A DNA stretch of 64,000 nucleotides from NCBI GenBank assembly GCA_030447385.1, contig JAUJOY010000002.1, positions 173,733 to 237,732 of the forward strand. The letters are read 5' to 3'. Position 1 is the stretch's first letter. Each line of letters starts with the position of its first letter. The notes under the pieces were generated by a model. The model did no database searches, was not told the origin of the DNA, and saw nothing but the letters and a program-made list of their open reading frames with translations. Source of the DNA: Mycobacteriales bacterium (GTDB lineage Bacteria; Actinomycetota; Actinomycetes; Mycobacteriales; SCTD01). Below, piece after piece: positions 1 to 7,577 of the stretch. The position numbers were made by a program, and so were the translations under genes.

Positions 1-17
1 ACTGGACCCACCGGCTC

Positions 18-36
18 GACTGCGGAACCGCAGGTC
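18..36 (-). terminator. possible weak terminator after glnA
   Basis: A short stem (TGCGG, two-base loop, CCGCA, with a flanking GAC/GTC pairing across one bulged base) lies about 15 nt beyond the glnA stop codon on the minus strand. There is no U tract, as is usual in high-GC actinomycetes. The stem is short, so the call is tentative. Confidence 0.3.
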
Positions 37-50
37 ACAGCTCTGCAGGG

Positions 51-1475
51 CTAGATGTCGTAGTAGAGCTCGAACTCGTACGGGTGCGGCCGCAGGCGCA
101 GCTGGTCGATCTCGGTCTCGCGCTTGTAGGCGATCCACGTCTCGATCAGGTCGGACGTGAACACGCCGCCCTCGAGCAGGTAGTCGTGATCGGCCTCGAG
201 CGCGTCGAGCACGGCGTCGAGAGAGGCGGGCACCTGCGCGACGTCGGCCAGCTCGTCCGGCGGCAGCTCGTAGAGGTCCTTGTCCACCGGGGTCGCCGGC
301 TCGATCTTGTTCTTGATGCCGTCCAGGCCGGCCATGAGCATCGCGGAGAACGCCAGGTAGGGGTTCGACGACGGGTCGGGGCAGCGGAACTCCAGGCGCT
401 TGGCCTTGGGGTTGCTGCCCGTGATCGGGATGCGGATGCAGGCGGACCGGTTGCGCTGGCTGTAGACGAGGTTGACCGGGGCCTCGAAGCCGGGCACGAG
501 CCGGTGGTAGCTGTTGACCGTCGGGTTGGTGAACGCCAGCAGCGACGGCGCGTGGTGCAGCAGACCACCGATGTAGTAGCGGGCTGTGTCGGACAGCCCC
601 GCGTAGCCGACCTCGTCGTAGAACAGCGGCTCGCCGTCCTTCCACAGCGACTGGTGGCAGTGCATCCCCGAGCCGTTGTCGCCCATGACCGGCTTCGGCA
701 TGAAGGTGACGCTCTTGCCCGCCGCGTGCCCGGTGTTCTTGATGATGTACTTGAACAGCATCAGGTTGTCGGCGCTCTCGAGCAGCTCGCCGAAGCGGTA
801 GTTGATCTCGGCCTGGCCGGCCGATCCCACCTCGTGGTGACCGCGCTCCACGACCATCCCGGCGGCTTCCAGGTGCAGCGCCATCTGGTCGCGCAGGTCG
901 GCGTAGTGGTCCGTGGGCGACACGGGGAAGTAGCCGCCCTTGGTGCGGGCCTTGTAGCCGAGGTTGCCGCCGGCCTCGTCCCGGCCTGAGTTCCACGCCG
1001 CGGCGTTGGCGTCGATGCGGTAGAAGCTGCCCTCCGGCTTGGACTCGAAGCGCACCGAGTCGAAGATGTAGAACTCCGCCTCCGCCCCGAAGTACGCCGT
1101 GTCCGCGATGCCGGTGCCCTTGAGGTAGGCCTGCGCCTTCTTGGCGACGTTGCGAGGGTCGCGCGAGTAGGCCTCGCCGGTCAGCGGGTCGTGGATGAAG
1201 AAGTTGAGGATCAGCGTCTTGGAGACCCGGAAGGGGTCGATGCGCGCCGACGTCGGGTCCGGAAGCAGGAGCATGTCCGACTCGTGGATCTCCTGGAAGC
1301 CGCGGATGGACGAGCCGTCGAACCCGAGACCGTCGGAGAACACGTCCGCGGTGAATGAGCCGGCGGGCACGGTGAAGTGCTGCATCACCCCAGGCAGGTC
1401 GCAGAAGCGGACGTCGACCATCGCGACGTTCTCGCTCTCGATGTAGCGCAGGACCTCGTCGGCACTGGTGAACAA
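51..1475 (-). CDS. glnA: glutamine synthetase type I (GlnA1)
   Basis: Cytoplasmic dodecameric enzyme that makes glutamine from glutamate, ammonium and ATP, the main route of ammonium assimilation. The 474-residue product carries the GSI hallmarks: [15 protein letters not shown] at the N terminus, [27 protein letters not shown] and NRSACIRIP, plus the loop DLYELPP whose Tyr402 is the expected adenylylation site, so GlnE control is likely. The start is set at TTG 1475: AGGAGGA lies 5 nt upstream, and the longer GTG reading from 1499 would translate that ribosome-binding site. A four-site GlnR box and a -10 hexamer lie upstream. Length matches mycobacterial GlnA1 (about 478 aa). Confidence 0.96.
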   Translation of the reverse strand: MFTSADEVLRYIESENVAMVDVRFCDLPGVMQHFTVPAGSFTADVFSDGLGFDGSSIRGFQEIHESDMLLLPDPTSARIDPFRVSKTLILNFFIHDPLTGEAYSRDPRNVAKKAQAYLKGTGIADTAYFGAEAEFYIFDSVRFESKPEGSFYRIDANAAAWNSGRDEAGGNLGYKARTKGGYFPVSPTDHYADLRDQMALHLEAAGMVVERGHHEVGSAGQAEINYRFGELLESADNLMLFKYIIKNTGHAAGKSVTFMPKPVMGDNGSGMHCHQSLWKDGEPLFYDEVGYAGLSDTARYYIGGLLHHAPSLLAFTNPTVNSYHRLVPGFEAPVNLVYSQRNRSACIRIPITGSNPKAKRLEFRCPDPSSNPYLAFSAMLMAGLDGIKNKIEPATPVDKDLYELPPDELADVAQVPASLDAVLDALEADHDYLLEGGVFTSDLIETWIAYKRETEIDQLRLRPHPYEFELYYDI

Positions 1476-1557
1476 GGACGTCCTCCTGGACTGTGGCACG
1501 GGCGACCGTGACGGGCGGCTGGACGCAGCACGGCGTCGGGATGGGACTGTGGTGGGG

Positions 1558-1563
1558 AGGCTA
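1558..1563 (-). promoter_or_regulatory. candidate -10 element of glnA promoter
   Basis: TAGCCT on the minus strand, 82 nt before the TTG start of glnA. Transcription would begin near 1551, giving a 5' leader of about 75 nt with AGGAGG near its end. The GlnR sites at 1575-1612 would span roughly -24 to -61, so a bound activator would sit over or just upstream of the -35 region. Position and sequence are seen; function is inferred. Confidence 0.45.
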
Positions 1564-1574
1564 GACCAGAAGCA

Positions 1575-1612
1575 GTTCCCGTTCGGTGTCGTGCGTGTTT
1601 CGCCCGCGTTAC
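1575..1612 (-). promoter_or_regulatory. GlnR tandem box (a1-b1-a2-b2) upstream of glnA
   Basis: Read on the minus strand, four pentamers occur at exact 11-nt steps: GTAAC (1612-1608), GAAAC (1601-1597), GACAC (1590-1586) and GGAAC (1579-1575), each separated by 6 nt. This is the known actinobacterial GlnR arrangement gTnAc-n6-GaAAc repeated twice, as described for glnA of Streptomyces. GlnR is the OmpR-type regulator of nitrogen genes. It most likely activates glnA when nitrogen is limiting. The gene for GlnR itself is not in the window. Confidence 0.8.
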
Positions 1613-1665
1613 ACCCGATGACCGCGCGACCGGCGGTGCCGGCGGGCGGCGCACCGGTGCGGGGC

Positions 1666-1671
1666 TAGCCT
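1666..1671 (+). promoter_or_regulatory. -10 hexamer of a leaderless RDD gene
   Basis: TAGCCT ends 6 nt before the ATG at 1678, so the predicted transcription start coincides with the start codon. No Shine-Dalgarno sequence precedes the ATG, which fits leaderless translation. Confidence 0.5.
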
Positions 1672-1677
1672 GCCCGC

Positions 1678-2169
1678 ATGGCCAGGTGGACGGGCACGTG
1701 GCTCTCCGGCTCGGGCGCCCGCTTGCCGGAGGAGGCTGCGCAGCGCTGGCGCGGTGAGCGGCTCGGGCTGCCCGCCGAGGGCGACGGCGCACTGGCCACC
1801 ACCGGCAGCCGGGTGCTCGCCTTCGTGCTGGACGTGGCCGCCGGGGCGCTCATCGGGGGGCTGCTCCGGGTGTTCGTCACCGACCCGACGCCGGGCCAGC
1901 GCACGCTCGCCGTCAACGCCGCGTTCGCGCTCGAGGTGCTCGTCCTGACCGCGCTGACCGGCCGGTCCCTCGGTATGGGCATCGTCGGGATCCGGGTGGC
2001 CCGGCTCGCGGACCGCGGCGGGGTGCCGGGTTTCCTGCCCGCGGCCATCCGTACCGCCCTGCTGGTCCTGCTCGTCCCCGCCCTGGTCCTGGACCGCGAC
2101 GGGCGCGGGCTGCACGACAAGGCAGCCCGCACGGCGGTGCTGCGCGGCAAGCCGCGGGCAGTCGGCTGA
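1678..2169 (+). CDS. RDD family membrane protein
   Basis: A 163-residue integral membrane protein of the RDD family, whose molecular role is mostly unknown. The family Arg/Asp signature is visible in GSRVLAFVLDVAAG (about residues 44-57), followed by a second hydrophobic segment (about 82-96), the conserved RSLGMGIVGIRV loop, a third hydrophobic segment (about 120-136) and the typical ending DRDGRGLHDKAARTAVL. It is transcribed away from glnA and runs into the DUF4191 gene, with one base between the two stop codons. From memory, the same two genes flank glnA1 in M. tuberculosis (Rv2219A, Rv2219). Confidence 0.85.
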   Translation: MARWTGTWLSGSGARLPEEAAQRWRGERLGLPAEGDGALATTGSRVLAFVLDVAAGALIGGLLRVFVTDPTPGQRTLAVNAAFALEVLVLTALTGRSLGMGIVGIRVARLADRGGVPGFLPAAIRTALLVLLVPALVLDRDGRGLHDKAARTAVLRGKPRAVG

Positions 2170-2170
2170 G

Positions 2171-2950
2171 CTAGCGGCGCGGCATCCGCGTCGGCATCGG
2201 GCCTTTCGGGATCGGCATGGCCGCCGCCCCGATCGCCTTGAGCTTGCGGTCGAGCTCGTTGACCCGCTTGCCCTTGATGTTGCGCGGCAGCTTGAGCAGG
2301 TGCTTCTCCAGCCCGCGCAGCGGCACCTGACCCTCACCGTCCCCGATGAGGATCTCGTAGACCGGGACGTCGCCGATCCATCTGGCGAGGTTCTTCTTCT
2401 CGGTGACGACGAGGTTGCGGGTCCGGTTGCGCGCCCCTTCGGCGACGAGGATCACACCGGGCAGGCCGAGCACGCGGTGCAGCAGGTCCTGCTCGCGGGT
2501 GAACCCCACGGCCGGCGTGACCCGCCAGTCGCCGCGCATGTTGTTGAGGACCGCGGCTGCGGCGCCGAGCTGTCCCTCCACCTGGGAGTACGCGGTGGAC
2601 TGCACCCGCTTGCCGAACACCAACGCCGTGACCATCAACGCCAGCAGGAAGCCGAGGATGCCGAGGTAGACCGGTTGGCCCAGGACGAAGCCGATCGCGA
2701 GCATCAGCAGGAACGGGCCGAAGAAGGCGGCGAGCATGTACGGCAGGACCTTCGGGTCCTGCTTGCGGGTGAGCACGAAGGCCTGGCGGATCTGCTTGAG
2801 GCGGGCCCCGCGGGGCAGCTTCTGCTTGGGGCGAGCGCCGCCCCTGCCCGTGGTGGCCGCTGCCTTCCCGCCGCTCTTGCCTGCCGGAGCGCCCTTGCGC
2901 CCCGGTCCCACGCCGGGGGCAGCTTTCTCGGAGCGCTTGAGCAGAGCCAT
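2171..2950 (-). CDS. DUF4191 domain membrane protein
   Basis: A 259-residue actinobacterial protein of unknown function. A Lys/Gly/Ala-rich N-terminal segment (about 1-45) precedes the conserved RLKQIRQAFVLTRKQDPK stretch. Two transmembrane helices (about residues 73-91 and 95-115) lead into a cytoplasmic domain with GDWRVTPAVGF, NLVVTEKKNLARWIGDVPV and KLPRNIKGKRVNELDRKL, all typical of DUF4191. The ATG at 2950 is preferred over longer readings because a TATCCT -10 hexamer lies exactly 6 nt upstream (2957-2962), implying a leaderless transcript. It sits 16 nt after the acyltransferase gene. Confidence 0.85.
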   Translation of the reverse strand: MALLKRSEKAAPGVGPGRKGAPAGKSGGKAAATTGRGGARPKQKLPRGARLKQIRQAFVLTRKQDPKVLPYMLAAFFGPFLLMLAIGFVLGQPVYLGILGFLLALMVTALVFGKRVQSTAYSQVEGQLGAAAAVLNNMRGDWRVTPAVGFTREQDLLHRVLGLPGVILVAEGARNRTRNLVVTEKKNLARWIGDVPVYEILIGDGEGQVPLRGLEKHLLKLPRNIKGKRVNELDRKLKAIGAAAMPIPKGPMPTRMPRR

Positions 2951-2966
2951 GACCCCAGGATAGGTG

Positions 2967-3752
2967 TTAGGGGCGGGTGTTCCCGTCCGGCTCGGCAGCG
3001 CGGCGGGCCGCCCGCTGGGCGTGCACCTGCGCGGTCTGGATCTCTGCCTCCTCGAGCGTGGGCGCCGTGCCGCCGAGCCGGGCCGGGATCCACCAGGTGT
3101 CGTCGGCGGAGCGCGGCGCTCCGCCGTAGGTGGCGATGGCATGGTCCAGCAGAGCCGACATCCGCGTCTTGAGCTCGGCGGTGACCGCGACCGGGTCGGC
3201 GTCCGGGTCCGGCCGGAACGGCTCGCCGACGACGATGCGCACGGGGGTGCCCCGGGTCAGGTCGCGCTTGCGGCCCTTGGTCATGATGCGCTGGCTGCCC
3301 CAGATCACGCAGGGCAGCAGCGGCACGCCGGCTTCCATCGCCAGCCGCGCAGCTCCGGTCTTGAAGTGCTTGAGCTCGTACGAGGTGGAGATCGTCGCCT
3401 CTGGGAAGACGCCGATGATCTCCCCCTGCGCGAGGGCCTGCACGGCGGCACGGTAGGACTGCGCGCCGCCGCCGTACCGGTCGACCGGGATGTGCTTCAT
3501 GCCGCGCATCAGCGGACCGCTGATCTTGTGGTCGAAGACCTCCTTCTTGGCCATGAAGCGGACCAGCCGCCCGGCGGGGCGGACCGCGAGGCCGGCGAAG
3601 CTGAAGTCGAGATAGCCGAGGTGGTTGATCGCCAGCACGGCGCCGCCGGTGGCCGGGACGTGCTCGGTTCCGGTGACGTCGAAGCGGATGCCGAGGGCCC
3701 GGAAGCCGAACCGGGTGAACGCGATCACGGGCGGATAGGTCAGCTCAGCCAT
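2967..3752 (-). CDS. 1-acyl-sn-glycerol-3-phosphate acyltransferase family protein
   Basis: A 261-residue PlsC-type acyltransferase, expected to transfer an acyl chain to lysophosphatidic acid or a related glycerolipid at the membrane. The catalytic HX4D motif is in NHLGYLD, and the substrate-binding block is seen as FPEATISTSYEL. A further block occurs near VPLLPCVIWG. The N terminus (YPPVIAFTRFGFRALG) is weakly hydrophobic. TAGCGT at 3759-3764 lies 6 nt before the ATG, suggesting leaderless transcription. Homologues can act on phosphatidylinositol mannosides or other lipids, so the exact substrate is not settled. Confidence 0.88.
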   Translation of the reverse strand: MAELTYPPVIAFTRFGFRALGIRFDVTGTEHVPATGGAVLAINHLGYLDFSFAGLAVRPAGRLVRFMAKKEVFDHKISGPLMRGMKHIPVDRYGGGAQSYRAAVQALAQGEIIGVFPEATISTSYELKHFKTGAARLAMEAGVPLLPCVIWGSQRIMTKGRKRDLTRGTPVRIVVGEPFRPDPDADPVAVTAELKTRMSALLDHAIATYGGAPRSADDTWWIPARLGGTAPTLEEAEIQTAQVHAQRAARRAAEPDGNTRP

Positions 3753-3845
3753 CCGCCGACGCTATCCGAGGGGCCTGCCCCCGCGGGCGGTGCTACCCCA
3801 GCCTGCCGGCGCGCAGCAACAGGTGCGGACCGGTGACGCGCAGTC

Positions 3846-3876
3846 CCGCTGATGTCCTGCCGGTGACATCCTGCGG
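3846..3876 (-). terminator. candidate terminator after lipA
   Basis: Immediately after the lipA stop codon, GATGTC (3851-3856) pairs with GACATC (3865-3870), and outer CCGC (3846-3849) pairs with GCGG (3873-3876). No U tract follows. It separates lipA from the acyltransferase gene, which has its own predicted promoter. Confidence 0.4.
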
Positions 3877-4851
3877 TCAGGAGGCGGCCAGGTCGGTGGA
3901 CGCCCGTGCCGTCGCGGAGCTGGCCTCGGCCCGTCGCGCGAGCGCCGTCTCGTACAGCCGCCCGGCGCGGTAGGAGGACCGCACCAGCGGACCGCTCAGC
4001 ACCCCGGCGAAGCCGACCTGCTCGGCCTCGGCGGCGATCTCCACGAACTCCTCCGGCTTCACCCAGCGCGCCACGGGATGGTGCCGGGGAGAGGGCCGGA
4101 GGTACTGCGTGACCGTGATCAGCTCGCACCCGGCCTCGTGCAGGTGCCGCAACGCCGCGCTCACCTCGGAGCGCTCCTCGCCCAGGCCGAGGATGAGGTT
4201 GCTCTTGGTCACGAGACCGGCAGCGCGGGCCCGCGTGATCACGTCCAGCGACCGCTCGTAGCGAAAGCCCGGCCGGATCGTCCGGAAGATGCGAGGGACG
4301 GTCTCGACGTTGTGGGCGAGCACCTCGGGTGCGCTTGCGAAGACCGTCTCCAGATCAGCCGGGACGCCGGCGAAGTCGGGGATCAGCAGCTCCACCCCGA
4401 TGCCGGGAACAGCCTGGTGCAGGAGCCGCACCGTCTCGGCGTAGAGCCAGGCCCCGCCGTCTGCCAGGTCGTCTCGCGCGACGCCGGTGATCGTCGCGTA
4501 GCGCAGCCCCATGGTCCGGACGGAGGCAGCAACCCGGCGCGGCTCGTCGGTGTCGTAGCGCTCGGGCCTGCCGGTGTCGATGTCGCAGAAGTCGCAGCGG
4601 CGCGTGCAGAGGTCGCCCCCGATCAGGAAGGTGGCTTCCCGGTCCTCCCAGCACTCGAAGATGTTGGGGCAGCCGGCCGACTCGCAGACCGTGTGCAGTC
4701 CCTCAGCGCGCACGAGCGACTTCAGGGACGTGTACTGCGGGCCCATCACCGCCCGGGTCTTGATCCACGGCGGCTTCTTCTCGATCGGCGTCCGCGCGTT
4801 GCGCACCTCGAGGCGCAGCATCTTGCGCCCCTCCGGGCTCACGGCGGTCAC
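3877..4851 (-). CDS. lipA: lipoyl synthase LipA
   Basis: Radical-SAM enzyme that inserts two sulfurs into protein-bound octanoyl groups, producing the lipoyl cofactor. Both [4Fe-4S] motifs are present in the 324-residue product: the auxiliary set C56-X4-C61-X5-C67 and the radical-SAM set C82-X3-C86-X2-C89. Other family blocks are [33 protein letters not shown] and a C-terminal [10 protein letters not shown]. The start is GTG 4851; a second GTG three codons later is also possible. It follows lipB by 37 nt as a lipB-lipA pair. The E2 protein at 10105-11700, with its lipoyl lysine, is a natural substrate. Confidence 0.96.
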   Translation of the reverse strand: MTAVSPEGRKMLRLEVRNARTPIEKKPPWIKTRAVMGPQYTSLKSLVRAEGLHTVCESAGCPNIFECWEDREATFLIGGDLCTRRCDFCDIDTGRPERYDTDEPRRVAASVRTMGLRYATITGVARDDLADGGAWLYAETVRLLHQAVPGIGVELLIPDFAGVPADLETVFASAPEVLAHNVETVPRIFRTIRPGFRYERSLDVITRARAAGLVTKSNLILGLGEERSEVSAALRHLHEAGCELITVTQYLRPSPRHHPVARWVKPEEFVEIAAEAEQVGFAGVLSGPLVRSSYRAGRLYETALARRAEASSATARASTDLAAS

Positions 4852-4888
4852 ACCCGAGGCAACGCCGCCGCGGCCGTCACCCTTCCGG

Positions 4889-5530
4889 TCAGCCGCCCGA
4901 CGCAGACCCGGTGGTGAGCGGCGCGGCCCCCGCGGAAAGCGCCGGAAGCCGTGCCTCGAGCAGCGGCAGGGCGTCCTCGACCGGAACGGTCCGGCGCAGC
5001 TCGCCGGTCAGGGAGGTCACGGTCGCGTCCACGAGGCCGCAGGGCACGATCCGGTCGTACGCCGTGAGGTCCGGGTCGCAGTTGAGGGCGAAGCCGTGCA
5101 GAGTCACCCCGCGTGCGACCCGGATGCCGATCGCGGCCACCTTGCGCTGCCCGTCGAGCGTCCACACCCCGCTGCGGCCGGTCACAGGGCGCGTCGCCAG
5201 CCCGATCTCGCCGCACACGTCGATCAGCAGCAGCTCCAGCGCCCGGACGTAGGCGACCACGTCCATCGGCTCGCCGAGGCGCACGATCGGGTAGCCCGTG
5301 ACCTGCCCCGGGCCGTGCCAGGTGATCTTCCCGCCGCGGTCGACGTCGACGACCGGCGTGCCGTCCGAGGGCCGCTCGGCCGGGTCGGTGCGCTTGCCGG
5401 CGGTGTAGACGGCCTCGTGCTCCAGCAGCAGCGTGACGTCCTCCGCGCCGGCCGCCACCTCGGCGTGCACGCTCTGCTGCAGGCGCCAGGCGACGTCGTA
5501 GGGGACGCGTCCGAGCCGCCGCACCTGCAT
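4889..5530 (-). CDS. lipB: octanoyltransferase LipB
   Basis: Transfers octanoate from acyl carrier protein to lipoyl domains, the first step of lipoate synthesis ahead of LipA. The 213-residue protein has the expected acyl-enzyme residues: Lys130 in [10 protein letters not shown] and Cys164 in VPCGL. It also has the [17 protein letters not shown] block (about residues 65-81). Length is normal for the family. TAGGCT at 5537-5542 lies 6 nt before the ATG, predicting a leaderless mRNA that continues into lipA. Confidence 0.96.
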   Translation of the reverse strand: MQVRRLGRVPYDVAWRLQQSVHAEVAAGAEDVTLLLEHEAVYTAGKRTDPAERPSDGTPVVDVDRGGKITWHGPGQVTGYPIVRLGEPMDVVAYVRALELLLIDVCGEIGLATRPVTGRSGVWTLDGQRKVAAIGIRVARGVTLHGFALNCDPDLTAYDRIVPCGLVDATVTSLTGELRRTVPVEDALPLLEARLPALSAGAAPLTTGSASGG

Positions 5531-5569
5531 CGGCCCAGCCTAGAGCGGCCAGCCTGGGGCGAGCGGCCG

Positions 5570-6289
5570 TCAGGAGCCGGGCAGCAGCCGCGCGCTCACC
5601 CGCGTCTCCCCGTCGCGGTCGACGCGCCAGGCACTGGCCCCGCCGGTGTCGGTCACCGCCTCGTGCAGCACGCCGTCCACGTAGTGCAGCCCGACCCCGT
5701 CGTCCGCGGCGTAGCCGGGCTCCAGCGCTCCCTGCGCGACCAGCCGCCGGTAGAGCGGCCGCCGGCGGGCCTCGCTGTCGTAGTGCGGGCAGTTCGAGCC
5801 CGGGACCAGCGCCAGGCCCTCGTTCCACGCCCGCAGCTCGGGGCCGTACGAGTCGGTCGTCCCGCCGCTGTGCCAGCACAGCGACCCCGCGCTGACGCCG
5901 AGGAGCACGACCCCTGCGTCGTGCGCCTCCTGGAACACCTCGTCCAGCCCGTGCAGCCGCCACAGCGCCATCAGCCCGGCGACCGAGCCGCCCCCGACGT
6001 ACACGGCGTCCTGCGCCAGCAGGTGCCGGCGGACGTCGTCGACGTTCGGCATCGGCAGCAGCGCGACGTGGCTGGCCCGTTCCGGGCGGCCGGCCCACGT
6101 GGCGTACCACTGCGCGATCCGCGCGCTGTCGTCGCCGGTCGCGGTGTAGAGCGCACACACGTTCCGCGCCGGCCGGCCGGACAGGGTGAGGGCGTGCTCG
6201 ATGAGGGGCCCTGGACGGGCGCCGTACCGCTCGGTCAGGCGGAAGCCCCCGCCGCCGATCGCCAGGATGTGGCCGTTTCCCTCAACCAC
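5570..6289 (-). CDS. peptidase S51 (peptidase E-like) family protein
   Basis: A 239-residue protein of the S51/class I glutamine amidotransferase-like fold, related to aspartyl dipeptidase (PepE) and cyanophycinase. The nucleophile elbow is GVSAGS with Ser133, preceded by YVGGGSVAGL (about residues 97-106), and His appears in NCPHYDSEARR. The start is GTG 6289, which overlaps the end of the upstream amine oxidase gene by 8 nt, so the two are probably translationally coupled. The substrate cannot be inferred; no cyanophycin synthetase is nearby. A longer upstream reading would lie inside the oxidase gene and is unlikely. Confidence 0.8.
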   Translation of the reverse strand: MVEGNGHILAIGGGGFRLTERYGARPGPLIEHALTLSGRPARNVCALYTATGDDSARIAQWYATWAGRPERASHVALLPMPNVDDVRRHLLAQDAVYVGGGSVAGLMALWRLHGLDEVFQEAHDAGVVLLGVSAGSLCWHSGGTTDSYGPELRAWNEGLALVPGSNCPHYDSEARRRPLYRRLVAQGALEPGYAADDGVGLHYVDGVLHEAVTDTGGASAWRVDRDGETRVSARLLPGS

Positions 6290-7496
6290 GGCTGAGCTCC
6301 TGCAGGACCGCGGTGGCGGCGCGGCGGCCGGAGACCAGCGCACCCTGGATCGAGGCGGAGTCGCGGTGGTCACCGCAGACGTAGAGGCCCGGCTCGAGCC
6401 GCACCGCCTTGCGCAACCGCCCCATCGGTGGCACCTGGCTCGGCAGCGCGTCCACGACCTCGTACGCGGCAACCGCCTCCCAGCGCGAGGTGTCGACGCC
6501 GTACAGCCGCGACAGGTGCGCGCGCACCGCGGGTTCGCGCGCATCCCCCGTGACGACGGAGCTGGACACGAGGTGCCGGCCGGGGGCGTAGGACGGGGCC
6601 GCGTTCGTCAGGACCACGGTGTTGGTGACCGGGCCGCTGCGCTCCCCGTCCAGCACGATGGCGGCCTCGGACACGGGCGGCTCCGGCGCCAGGTGGTAGT
6701 GCGTCGTGACGCTGCGCCCCGGTACGACGTCGAGCCCCGGCAGCAGGGCGGCCGCGGCGGGTGCCGCCGTCGCCACGACGACCGCGCGCGGCCGGAGCAC
6801 CTCACCGGCAGCGCGCACCTCCCCCGGGGAGACGGCCTCGGCCGGCGTGGACAGCCGCACCGTCAGCGCGGTCGCCAGCTGCGCGGGCAGTGCGCCCATG
6901 CCCGCTGCCGGGACGCACTGGGTCCCGCGCACGAGCGAGCGCCACACCAGGTCGAAGAAGCGGCTGCTCGTAGCGAGCTCCTCCTCCAGGAAGACCCCGG
7001 ACAGGAACGGCCGCAGGAACCGGTCGATCACCGTGGCCGACAGGCCCCGCGAGCGCAGGGCGTCGTACGTCGTCGTCTCCGGCCGCGACAGCAGGGCGTC
7101 CGGTGCCTGGAGGGCCGCCTGCGAGGACAGGCCGGCCAGCAGCACCTTGTCCCTGACCGAGCCGATTGGGGCGAGCGCCGTGCGCGGACCCCAGCCCGGG
7201 AGCCGGCGCGGGTCGCCGACGCGGTGCAGCCGGTCGCCGAAGCGGATCAGCGCGCCAGCGGCGAACGGCCGCAGCGCCAGTCGCTCGTGGTCCAGGACCC
7301 GTTGCGCTTCCGGGTAGCCGGTGTTGTGCACCTGGAAGCCCCGGTCGAGCAGCATGCCGTCGACGACGTCGGTGCGCACGCGACCGCCCCCGACCTCCTC
7401 GGCCTCGAGGACGAGCACGTCGACGCCGGCGCGGACGAGCCGGCGGGCGCAGGCCAGGCCGGCGAGGCCGGCTCCCACGACGACCACCTCTGCCAC
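6282..7496 (-). CDS. FAD-dependent amine oxidase / protoporphyrinogen oxidase-like protein
   Basis: A 404-residue flavoprotein. The Rossmann FAD motif VGAGLAGLACARRL is at the N terminus, with the acidic ribose-binding end VLVLEAEEVGGGRVRT, and a C-terminal FAD block GLYVCGDHRDSASIQGALVSGRRAA. This is the pattern of the flavin monoamine oxidase/phytoene desaturase superfamily. No carotenoid or heme genes lie beside it, so the substrate is unknown. The GTG start at 7496 is supported by TAGGCT at 7503-7508, exactly 6 nt upstream (leaderless). It is the first gene of a two-gene unit with the S51 protein. Confidence 0.85.
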   Translation of the reverse strand: MAEVVVVGAGLAGLACARRLVRAGVDVLVLEAEEVGGGRVRTDVVDGMLLDRGFQVHNTGYPEAQRVLDHERLALRPFAAGALIRFGDRLHRVGDPRRLPGWGPRTALAPIGSVRDKVLLAGLSSQAALQAPDALLSRPETTTYDALRSRGLSATVIDRFLRPFLSGVFLEEELATSSRFFDLVWRSLVRGTQCVPAAGMGALPAQLATALTVRLSTPAEAVSPGEVRAAGEVLRPRAVVVATAAPAAAALLPGLDVVPGRSVTTHYHLAPEPPVSEAAIVLDGERSGPVTNTVVLTNAAPSYAPGRHLVSSSVVTGDAREPAVRAHLSRLYGVDTSRWEAVAAYEVVDALPSQVPPMGRLRKAVRLEPGLYVCGDHRDSASIQGALVSGRRAATAVLQELSRG

Positions 7497-7577
7497 CGGG
7501 GCAGCCTAGGCGGCGGCTCCCGCGGATCCGGCTGTGGACAGCTCGCACGGGCCGGAGCCGGGTGCTTCGCTCGCGCG

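Noticed and set aside
6186..7577. A long plus-strand extension in front of the pseudokinase
   Set aside because: It is antisense to the amine oxidase and S51 genes, shows low-complexity Arg/Gly/Pro composition, and the kinase fold begins right after GTG 7578.
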